Shown here one piece after another: positions 6,684 through 11,727 of a DNA stretch of 11,727 bases (position 1 is the first letter of the stretch; every line of letters starts with the position of its first letter). The stretch comes from an uncultured Frankiales bacterium. Lineage in GTDB: Bacteria; Actinomycetota; Actinomycetes; Mycobacteriales; SCTD01. The stretch is from contig CAMLIA010000141.1 in assembly GCA_946479905.1 (NCBI GenBank), positions 1 through 11,727 on the forward strand, written 5' to 3'. A program made the position numbers and the translations under genes. The notes under the pieces were generated by a model. The model saw only the letters and a program-made list of their open reading frames with translations. It did not search any database and was not told the origin of the DNA.

Positions 6684-7859
6684 TCAGCCGTTGGTGACGT
6701 GCAGCTCGCCCTTGGCCAGCCGGACGCGCAGCGCCTCACCGAGCACGACGTCGGAGGCGTCGCGCACGACGGATCCCGAGGAGGTCTGCACCACCGCGTA
6801 GCCGCGGTCGAGAGTCGCCTGCGGGCTCAGCGCCACGACCCGCGCCCGGGTGTGCAGCAGGTCCTGCTCCGCGCGTTCCAGGGTGCCGGCGGCGCAGCGC
6901 CGCGCCCGGTCGCGCATGGCCTCGACGTCGCGCCACCGGTCGGACACCAGGACGTGCGGCGCGGCGAGCACGGGGCGCGAGGCGAGCTGCCCGATCCGCT
7001 GCTGCTCCCGGTCCAGGGTGCCGGCGACGACGCGGCGGGCCCGGTCGCGCAGCATCGCGATCCGCTGGGCCTCCTCGCGCACGTCCGGGACGACCCGCTT
7101 GCCCGCATCGGTCGGGGTGGAGCAGCGGAGGTCGGCGACGAGGTCGAGCAGCGGAGAGTCCGGCTCGTGGCCGATGGCGCTCACCACGGGGGTGCGGCAG
7201 GCGCTGACCGCGCGCAGCAGGGCCTCGTCGCTGAACGGCAGCAGGTCCTCGACCGAGCCGCCACCGCGGGCGATGACGATCACGTCCACCTTGCCGTCCA
7301 GCCGCTGCACGGCGGCGATGCACTGCTCCACGGCGAGGTGCCCCTGAACAGCGACGTTCTCGATCTCGAACCGGACGGCCGGCCAGCGGCGGCGGGCGTT
7401 CTCCAGCACGTCCCGCTCGGCGGCCGACGCGCGTCCGGTGACCAGCCCGACGACGCCGGGCAGGAAGGGCAGCGGCCGCTTGCGGTCGGCCGCGAACAGG
7501 CCCTCCTGGCCGAGCAGCGCCTTGAGCCGCTCGATCCTGGCGAGCAGCTCACCGACGCCGACCGCGCGGATCTCGGTGGCGCTCAACGACAGCGTCCCGC
7601 GCGTCAGGTAGAAGTCGGGCTTCGCGTGCACGACGACCCGCTCGCCCTCGCGCAGGCCCTCCGCCACCGCGCGCGGGCAGGTGACGCTCAGCGACACGTC
7701 GGCGACGGGGTCGCGCAGGGTGAGGAACACCGTTGCGCCGCGGCCGCCGATCTGGGCGACCTGCCCCTCGACCCAGACCCGGCCGAGCCGGTTGATCCAC
7801 TGGCCGATGTGCAGGGCGACCGTGCGCACCGGCATCGGCTGCTCGGGCGTGGTGCTCAC
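6684..7859 (-). CDS. xseA: Exodeoxyribonuclease VII large subunit
   Basis: The 391-aa catalytic subunit of exonuclease VII cuts single-stranded DNA from both ends. An N-terminal OB-fold runs from about residue 10 to 100. The catalytic domain follows with [23 protein letters not shown] (138-160), [24 protein letters not shown] (195-218) and [31 protein letters not shown]. The C-terminal helical region contains a duplicated segment: [17 protein letters not shown] (271-287) and [17 protein letters not shown] (316-332). The protein is shorter than the 456-aa E. coli XseA but about the usual size for actinobacteria. GTG 7859 is preceded by TAGGTT plus 6 nt, indicating a leaderless message although the upstream gene ends only 19 nt away. 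Confidence 0.95.
   Translation of the reverse strand: MSTTPEQPMPVRTVALHIGQWINRLGRVWVEGQVAQIGGRGATVFLTLRDPVADVSLSVTCPRAVAEGLREGERVVVHAKPDFYLTRGTLSLSATEIRAVGVGELLARIERLKALLGQEGLFAADRKRPLPFLPGVVGLVTGRASAAERDVLENARRRWPAVRFEIENVAVQGHLAVEQCIAAVQRLDGKVDVIVIARGGGSVEDLLPFSDEALLRAVSACRTPVVSAIGHEPDSPLLDLVADLRCSTPTDAGKRVVPDVREEAQRIAMLRDRARRVVAGTLDREQQRIGQLASRPVLAAPHVLVSDRWRDVEAMRDRARRCAAGTLERAEQDLLHTRARVVALSPQATLDRGYAVVQTSSGSVVRDASDVVLGEALRVRLAKGELHVTNG
6877..7026 (-). repeat. 135-nt-spaced in-frame duplication in xseA
   Basis: The 15-mer TCCAGGGTGCCGGCG occurs at 6877-6891 and 7012-7026, exactly 135 nt (45 codons) apart. Flanking sequence is also similar, encoding the two RDRARR..AGTL segments of the XseA helical domain. 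This indicates an internal duplication of one coiled-coil unit. Confidence 0.7.
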
Positions 7860-7865
7860 CCGGGC

Positions 7866-7871
7866 AACCTA
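7866..7871 (-). promoter_or_regulatory. -10 element of xseA (leaderless arrangement)
   Basis: The minus strand reads TAGGTT, GCCCGG (6 nt), then GTG. It fits in the 19-nt gap after the preceding gene's stop, so xseA can be transcribed on its own. Confidence 0.5.
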
Positions 7872-7878
7872 GCCGGGC

Positions 7879-8580
7879 TCAGGTGGTGCGGACCTTCTTG
7901 GTCGTCCGCTTCGCGGGTGTCTGCTCGGGCCCGGCGACCTTCCCCTGCCCGGCCGGCTCGGGAAGGACCGGCGCCGGGCCACCGGGGGAGGGCTGGCTCT
8001 CCCCGAGGGCGAGCTTGGCGATCCGGTTCTCCAGCAGGGTGATCACCGGCAGCCGGTCGGCGTGGGCCTTCTCGTAGTCGCGCACCGCCACGAGCTCCTC
8101 GACCGTCAGCGACCGCAGCCGGCCGCGCAGCGACCCGAGGGTCATGTGGTCGTAGTCGGGCAGCGGCAGCTCGGAGTGCTGCAGCGCGTCGCCGCCCACC
8201 ACCTCGGAGACGTCCTCGACGACGGCCACCACCTCGGGCGTGGCCGCCGTGTCCTTCCTGCGGTTGGAGGCCTTGTCGAGCAGGTCGCTGACCTGGGCCA
8301 CGACGTCGCTGTCCTCGGTCGGCACCGGCTCGGCCAGCCACTCCTCGACGGCGGTCTCGTCGAGGTCCGTGGAGCGGCCGCGCACGTGGGCGATGAAGCG
8401 CTCGCCGCGCTCGGCCAGCTCGTCGTACCGCTGCTGCGCCTCGGCCCACCGGGTGAGGGCCGTCGAGATCGCGAGCACCGGCAGCTGCACGACCTTCGTG
8501 GGCACCCGCTTCGCGGTGTCGATCGCCGTCGGGATGACGCCCAGCGCGGCGGCAAGGGGGGTGGGAAGGGTGTTCGGCAC
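7879..8580 (-). CDS. Lipid-droplet-associated-type protein (Rv1109c-like)
   Basis: The 233-aa protein occupies the locus of the conserved actinobacterial protein between xseA and ispH, often annotated lipid droplet-associated. It has a weakly hydrophobic/amphipathic N-terminal 45 residues ([32 protein letters not shown]), consistent with surface binding to lipid. A charged helical stretch ([24 protein letters not shown]) follows, then an acidic middle, a conserved-looking [46 protein letters not shown] segment near 165-210, and a Pro/Lys-rich disordered tail ([10 protein letters not shown]). GTG 8580 is chosen because AGGAG lies 8 nt upstream and the longer frame would run into ispH. Naming is from synteny and composition; role is uncertain. 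Confidence 0.82.
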   Translation of the reverse strand: MPNTLPTPLAAALGVIPTAIDTAKRVPTKVVQLPVLAISTALTRWAEAQQRYDELAERGERFIAHVRGRSTDLDETAVEEWLAEPVPTEDSDVVAQVSDLLDKASNRRKDTAATPEVVAVVEDVSEVVGGDALQHSELPLPDYDHMTLGSLRGRLRSLTVEELVAVRDYEKAHADRLPVITLLENRIAKLALGESQPSPGGPAPVLPEPAGQGKVAGPEQTPAKRTTKKVRTT

Positions 8581-8614
8581 GGATCGGGCTCCTCTGGGTG
8601 ACGCGGCGCGGACG

Positions 8615-8621
8615 TACCCTA
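8615..8621. promoter_or_regulatory. Overlapping divergent -10 elements, ispH and lipid-droplet-type gene
   Basis: TACCCTA reads as TACCCT on the plus strand (8615-8620) and TAGGGT on the minus strand (8621-8616), both TAnnnT boxes. TACCCT is 6 nt from the ispH ATG, so ispH would be leaderless. TAGGGT would give the divergent gene a leader of about 29 nt containing its AGGAG. The two polymerases would compete for the same bases. Confidence 0.5.
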
Positions 8622-8626
8622 GAAGC

Positions 8627-9604
8627 ATGGTCCCCGCTCCCTCCACGCAAACCAAGCGGGTGCTCCTCGCCGCCCCCCGGGGCTACTGCGCAGGCGTCGA
8701 CCGGGCCGTCGTGACGGTCGAGCAGGCGCTCGACCTCTACGGTGCGCCGGTCTACGTCCGCAAGCAGATCGTGCACAACAAGCACGTGGTGCGGACCCTG
8801 GAGGACAAGGGCGCGATCTTCGTCGAGGAGACCGAGGAGGTCCCCGAGGGCGCCATCGTGGTCTTCTCCGCGCACGGCGTGGCACCGACCGTCCACGAGG
8901 AGGCCGCCGGCCGCCGGCTGAAGACCATCGACGCGACCTGCCCGCTCGTCACGAAGGTGCACCTCGAGGCCCGCCGGTTCGCCAAGGACGACTTCGACAT
9001 CCTGCTCATCGGTCACGAGGGCCACGAGGAGGTCGTCGGTACGACGGGGCAGGCCCCCCAGAACATCCACCTCGTCGACGGGGCGGACGAGGCGGCGCAG
9101 ATCGAGGTGCGCGACCCCTCGAAGGTGGCCTACCTGTCCCAGACGACGCTGTCGGTCGACGAGACGAACGTCACCGTCGAGGCGCTCCGGCAGCGCTTCC
9201 CCCTGCTGCAGGGGCCGCCGTCGGCCGACATCTGCTACGCCACGCAGAACCGCCAGGTGGCCATCAAGATGGTCGCTTCCGAGTCTCAGCTGGTGCTGGT
9301 CGTCGGATCCCGCAACAGCTCCAACAGCGTCCGCCTCGTGGAGGTCGCGCTCGGGGCGGGTGCCGCGGCGGCGTACCTCGTCGACGACGCGTCCGAGGTC
9401 TCGGAGGAGTGGCTGGACGGTGTGTCGACCGTCGGCGTCACCAGCGGGGCGTCGGTGCCGGAGGACCTGGTCGACGGCGTGCTCGCCTGGTTGGCCGAGC
9501 GTGGCTACGACGACGTGCAGACGGTCTCGCCGGTCGAGGAGAACCTCGTCTTCGCGCTGCCGCACGAGCTGCGGCGCGACCTCAAGGCCGCCGGGCGGAC
9601 CTGA
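8627..9604 (+). CDS. ispH: 4-hydroxy-3-methylbut-2-enyl diphosphate reductase
   Basis: The 325-aa iron-sulfur enzyme catalyses the last MEP-pathway step, reducing HMBPP to IPP and DMAPP. The three cluster-ligand cysteines are C21 in [14 protein letters not shown]105 in [11 protein letters not shown] and C203 in [10 protein letters not shown]. Substrate-binding blocks [51 protein letters not shown] and [10 protein letters not shown] are intact. ATG 8627 lies 6 nt after TACCCT without a Shine-Dalgarno, so a leaderless message is likely; the frame is open upstream but only antisense to the divergent gene. The 3' end overlaps the convergent DUF6542-type gene by 23 nt. Confidence 0.97.
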   Translation: MVPAPSTQTKRVLLAAPRGYCAGVDRAVVTVEQALDLYGAPVYVRKQIVHNKHVVRTLEDKGAIFVEETEEVPEGAIVVFSAHGVAPTVHEEAAGRRLKTIDATCPLVTKVHLEARRFAKDDFDILLIGHEGHEEVVGTTGQAPQNIHLVDGADEAAQIEVRDPSKVAYLSQTTLSVDETNVTVEALRQRFPLLQGPPSADICYATQNRQVAIKMVASESQLVLVVGSRNSSNSVRLVEVALGAGAAAAYLVDDASEVSEEWLDGVSTVGVTSGASVPEDLVDGVLAWLAERGYDDVQTVSPVEENLVFALPHELRRDLKAAGRT

Positions 9605-10055
9605 GCCGGACGAGGGCGATGACGAGGGCGACGCCGGTCGCGAGGTAGAGGACCGGTGCGCCGTCGATGAGCGAGCTGACCAGCTCGAGGGCCTGCTGCT
9701 TCACGAACCCGCCGGAGCTGCTGCTGTGCCCGATCGCCGCGCCGACGAGAGCGAGCACGCAGTAGAGCAGCGGCGGCATGATGACGGTCGCCTTGAGGTC
9801 CTCGCGGTGCGCGAGCAGCGCCGCGATCGCGCTTCCCGTGACGAAGCAGACGGCGAAGACGGTGCGCAGGCCCGCGCCGGTACGGACGTCGATGACGGCG
9901 CCGACGAAGCCGATGGCGAGCCCGATCGCGACAGCACCCATCGCTGTGAGACCCCGGCGGTCGGCGACGTGCGCGCCCGCGGGCAGGTGCAGGTGGTGCT
10001 CGTGGGCCTCGCGGGACTCGCCGCTGTCGGCCTCCGGCGTGGTCCAGCTGGTCAC
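9582..10055 (-). CDS. DUF6542-type four-helix membrane protein
   Basis: The 157-aa protein has a His-rich hydrophilic N-terminus ([15 protein letters not shown], residues 15-29) and four hydrophobic helices at about 36-55, 64-83, 92-109 and 132-151. Its topology and its place convergent to ispH match the conserved actinobacterial protein of unknown function seen in M. tuberculosis as Rv1111c. The His cluster could bind metal, but this is a guess. GTG 10055 is preceded by TACCGT and 7 nt with no useful Shine-Dalgarno, again a leaderless layout. It shares a 63-nt divergent gap with the 76-aa gene. Confidence 0.8.
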   Translation of the reverse strand: MTSWTTPEADSGESREAHEHHLHLPAGAHVADRRGLTAMGAVAIGLAIGFVGAVIDVRTGAGLRTVFAVCFVTGSAIAALLAHREDLKATVIMPPLLYCVLALVGAAIGHSSSSGGFVKQQALELVSSLIDGAPVLYLATGVALVIALVRLRSARRP

Positions 10056-10062
10056 CCTGGCG

Positions 10063-10068
10063 ACGGTA
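10063..10068 (-). promoter_or_regulatory. -10 element of the DUF6542-type gene
   Basis: The minus strand reads TACCGT, then CGCCAGG (7 nt), then GTG: a leaderless layout. Confidence 0.45.
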
Positions 10069-10106
10069 CCCGCCTGGCGGGCCGCTACCCCTGCACCACG
10101 CGGGGC

Positions 10107-10112
10107 TACGGT
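10107..10112 (+). promoter_or_regulatory. -10 element of the 76-aa gene
   Basis: TACGGT is followed by GCAGCT (6 nt) and GTG 10119, a leaderless layout. The hexamer supports this GTG as the real start rather than any upstream codon of the open frame. Confidence 0.45.
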
Positions 10113-10118
10113 GCAGCT

Positions 10119-10349
10119 GTGACGGACGGCGCAGAGGCGGTCGCGGCGGTGGTCGCCGAGGCCTGCCGCAAGGACCCGTCGCTCCCCGACGACACCGCTG
10201 CGCTGCTCGCCGCGAAGGCGCTCCGGGTGTCGGGCACGGACGCACCGGAGATCGCCCGGGCGCTGCTCGACGAGCAGGACTCGCTCGACGCCAGCTGGGC
10301 CAACGCGGTGGCGACCGCGGTGGCCCAGCTCCGGAGCGGGCAGCCCTGA
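10119..10349 (+). CDS. Small hypothetical protein, 76 aa
   Basis: I do not recognise a family. The protein is acidic, Ala-rich and predicted almost wholly helical: DGAEAVAAVVAEACRKDP, then DDTAALLAAKALRVSG, DAPEIARALLDEQDSL and WANAVATAVAQLRS. It resembles a small helical bundle, cytosolic, with one Cys. Third positions are nearly all G or C, supporting that it is coding. The start GTG 10119 is preceded by TACGGT at the leaderless distance. It ends 19 nt from the stop of the convergent membrane protein gene, with a hairpin at the junction. Confidence 0.7.
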   Translation: MTDGAEAVAAVVAEACRKDPSLPDDTAALLAAKALRVSGTDAPEIARALLDEQDSLDASWANAVATAVAQLRSGQP

Positions 10350-10355
10350 GCGTCA

Positions 10356-10379
10356 GCGGGCGCCCACGTCAGCGCCCGC
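10356..10379. terminator. Bidirectional hairpin terminator between convergent genes
   Basis: A perfect 8-bp inverted repeat, GCGGGCGC (10356-10363) and GCGCCCGC (10372-10379), is separated by an 8-nt loop. It lies 6 nt after the stop of the 76-aa gene and includes the stop of the opposite gene within the loop (10369-10371). There is no U-tract on either side, as is common for actinobacterial terminators. Confidence 0.55.
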
Positions 10380-10761
10380 GGGCCCCGAGCAGCAGCAGCA
10401 CGGCACCGAGGACGCCGATCGGCCCCTCGTCGGCCACCCACGGCGCGTCGCTCATGGCCTCGAAGGCCACGCCGACCGCGTCGCTGAACGCGATGACGTA
10501 GGCGACCAGTCCGAGGCACAGCCCGACGGCGACGAGCGCCCGGCGACCTCGGCGCTGGCGCAGTCCCAGGCCGACCGCAGCAGCGAGCGCCAGCAGCAGG
10601 CCGGCGAGGTACAGCCCGGCCTCGGGGGCGCTCGGCAGCGAGTCCTCGCTGCCGATGATCAGCAAGGCCTTCACCAGCAGCAGGCCTCCCGAGACGATGG
10701 CGACGTAAGGGACCCAGGCGTGCTCGGTGACCGGCGTCTCGAGGGTCGTCGTGGCGGTCAT
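10369..10761 (-). CDS. Small four-helix membrane protein next to histidine kinase
   Basis: The 130-aa hydrophobic protein has predicted helices at about 16-36, 48-67, 74-92 and 112-126, with a positive loop RQRRGRR at 69-74. I cannot assign a family. ATG 10761 has AGAGAGG about 8 nt upstream. TAGCGT at 10796-10791 is a plausible -10, giving a leader near 23 nt. It is transcribed divergently from the sensor kinase across 155 nt that contain a strong dyad. The arrangement suggests it could be a target of, or accessory to, that two-component system; this is inference from position only. Confidence 0.75.
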   Translation of the reverse strand: MTATTTLETPVTEHAWVPYVAIVSGGLLLVKALLIIGSEDSLPSAPEAGLYLAGLLLALAAAVGLGLRQRRGRRALVAVGLCLGLVAYVIAFSDAVGVAFEAMSDAPWVADEGPIGVLGAVLLLLGARGR

Positions 10762-10790
10762 GTGCGTGTCCTCTCTCGATGGGAGTCCGC

Positions 10791-10796
10791 ACGCTA
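10791..10796 (-). promoter_or_regulatory. -10 element of the small membrane protein gene
   Basis: The minus strand reads TAGCGT, 29 nt before the ATG. With start of transcription about 7 nt downstream the leader would include the AGAGAGG ribosome site. No clear -35 is seen. Confidence 0.4.
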
Positions 10797-10839
10797 GGAA
10801 CGGACGAGGTGGGGCACATCGGCCTCCCGAGCGGATCCC

Positions 10840-10861
10840 ACCTCCCTCTTCAGAGGGAGGT
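10840..10861. promoter_or_regulatory. 22-bp dyad operator candidate between membrane protein and kinase genes
   Basis: Ten-base arms ACCTCCCTCT (10840-10849) and AGAGGGAGGT (10852-10861) are perfect reverse complements around a central TC. The centre is 59.5 bp from the proximal end of each divergent -10 box (10791 and 10910), so it would sit near -66 for both promoters. This is the spacing of an upstream activator site. The cognate response regulator, expected just beyond the window, is the obvious candidate protein. In a divergent gap a terminator role is unlikely. Confidence 0.6.
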
Positions 10862-10904
10862 ACGACTGGCCGGAGGGGCGGACTCGGAGCCTCCCGTCCC
10901 GACG

Positions 10905-10910
10905 TACCTT
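10905..10910 (+). promoter_or_regulatory. -10 element of the histidine kinase gene
   Basis: TACCTT is followed by CCGGGG (6 nt) and ATG 10917, the leaderless layout seen repeatedly in this window. Confidence 0.5.
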
Positions 10911-10916
10911 CCGGGG

Positions 10917-11727
10917 ATGAGGTGGTGCCGCCCCACGCCCGCGGACGCGGCGGTCGCGGCCGTCATGACGGCTGTGATGGCGGTCGATCTGCACATGGCC
11001 GCCAACCCGTGGCTCGCCCTGGTGGGTGTGGTGGCGGCAGGGGCCACCCTTGCCTGGCGACTGGCATTGCCCGAGCTGCCCCTGCTCGCGATCTGCCTCG
11101 TCTTCATCTGGCTCAACGCGACGGCACCCGGGCAGTACCCACCCCAGACCCTGGCGCTCGGCCTGCTCGTCGCCCTGTACACCGCGGCAGCGCACCTGGA
11201 GGGCCGGCGGCTCTGGGTCACCGGTGCGTGGTCGCTGGTCCTGGTGTGGGTCGGATTCGTCGTCACCCCGGACGTCGACGCGACTGACTTCTTCGCCTTC
11301 GTCGTCTGGGGGGTCCCGTGGCTCGCGGGCCGGCTCGTGCGCCGGCAGATGCTTCAGGCGAGGGCGGCGGGAGCGCGTGCTGCACTGCTGGAGGTCGAGG
11401 CCCGTGAGGCAGCCGACCGGGAGCGGGACCGGATCGCCAGGGAGCTGCACGACGTCGTGGGGCACGCGGTGTCGCTCATGGTCGTGCAGGCAGGCGCAGA
11501 GCGGATGGCCGGCGACGGGTCGGCTCGCACGGTGGCGGCCCTCGAGGCCATCGAGACGTCAGGCAGGCAGGCGCTGGTCGAGCTCCGCACCATGCTCGGC
11601 GTCCTGAGAGCCACCGGTGGCGACGAGGAGCTGCAGCCGCAGCCCGAGCTGTCCGCCGTACCTGCCCTGGTCGAGACCGTGCGCGCCGCCGGCCTCGACG
11701 TCGAGCTCGAGATCGAGGGGGACGCCG
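10917..11727 (+). CDS. Two-component sensor histidine kinase, DesK/NarL type (partial)
   Basis: 270 codons are visible before the right edge cuts the gene. The N-terminal 140 residues hold about five to six hydrophobic helices forming a membrane sensor with little extracellular domain. A linker helix rich in Ala, Arg and Glu (145-172) leads into the HisKA_3 dimerisation domain. The phospho-acceptor is H178 in RELHDVVGHAVSLMVVQ, and GRQALVELRTMLGVLR (216-231) is the characteristic second helix. The ATP-binding HATPase domain would follow off-window, probably with a LuxR/NarL-type response regulator. ATG 10917 is chosen from the TACCTT box 6 nt upstream. The signal is unknown. Confidence 0.9.
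   Translation, partial: MRWCRPTPADAAVAAVMTAVMAVDLHMAANPWLALVGVVAAGATLAWRLALPELPLLAICLVFIWLNATAPGQYPPQTLALGLLVALYTAAAHLEGRRLWVTGAWSLVLVWVGFVVTPDVDATDFFAFVVWGVPWLAGRLVRRQMLQARAAGARAALLEVEAREAADRERDRIARELHDVVGHAVSLMVVQAGAERMAGDGSARTVAALEAIETSGRQALVELRTMLGVLRATGGDEELQPQPELSAVPALVETVRAAGLDVELEIEGDA

Noticed and set aside
7856..9565. 569-codon open frame on the minus strand
   Set aside because: It is antisense to ispH and then out of frame with the lipid-droplet-type gene; composition is Arg/Asp/Gly/Val-rich with no motif.
10840..10861. Dyad as an intrinsic terminator
   Set aside because: It lies between divergently transcribed genes and has no U-tract, so an operator role fits better.
1..11727. 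CRISPR arrays, tRNA/rRNA genes, insertion sequences, phage genes or toxin-antitoxin pairs
   Set aside because: No regularly spaced repeats, no recognisable RNA gene sequences, and no transposase, integrase or toxin motifs were found in any frame read.

Overview
This is 11.7 kb of GC-rich chromosomal DNA (strong G/C preference at third codon positions, frequent GTG starts, TAnnnT-type -10 boxes, many leaderless-looking starts). It comes from an actinobacterium, most plausibly Nocardioides-like or a related family; that placement is inference from gene content. The core is a syntenic block I know from Mycobacterium tuberculosis (the Rv1099c-Rv1111c neighbourhood): glpX, a DUF4245 protein, xseB, xseA, a lipid-droplet-associated-type protein, ispH and a DUF6542-type membrane protein, in the same order and relative orientations.

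Layout. 1-201: control region with a LexA-like element facing left off the window, and a promoter set in an inverted repeat for a CaxA-type cation/proton antiporter (202-1269, +). 1266-3088 (-): glpX followed by the coupled exonuclease III gene xth. 3162-5448 (+): a three-gene overlapping operon of a TetR regulator, an unrecognised 191-aa protein and a kynureninase-like PLP enzyme, which looks like accessory cargo inside the conserved block. 5466-5996 (+): DUF4245 membrane-anchored protein. 5997-7859: exonuclease VII genes xseB and xseA (both -), separated by an opposite-strand GNAT acetyltransferase. 7879-8580 (-): lipid-droplet-type protein, divergent from ispH (8627-9604, +). 9582-10055 (-): DUF6542-type membrane protein, divergent from a 76-aa protein (10119-10349, +). 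10369-10761 (-): small four-helix membrane protein, divergent from a DesK/NarL-type histidine kinase (from 10917, +) that runs off the right edge.

Genes are packed extremely tightly. Convergent pairs overlap or abut (stops sharing CTAG at 1266-1269; abutting stops at 5996/5997; a 23-nt overlap at 9582-9604), and xseB and the GNAT gene have start codons touching back to back as CACGTG. Seven genes show TAnnnT followed by 6-7 nt and then the start codon, the leaderless layout: glpX, xseB, xseA, ispH, the DUF6542 gene, the 76-aa gene and the kinase.

Most of the window is housekeeping: DNA repair nucleases (Xth, ExoVII), gluconeogenesis (GlpX) and the last step of the MEP isoprenoid pathway (IspH). 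I see no defence system, prophage, transposon, CRISPR array, rRNA or tRNA. The parts most worth a second look are the TetR/unknown/PLP-enzyme operon, the split ExoVII locus with antisense GNAT, and a near-perfect 22-bp dyad placed exactly midway between the two divergent promoters of the membrane protein and histidine kinase.
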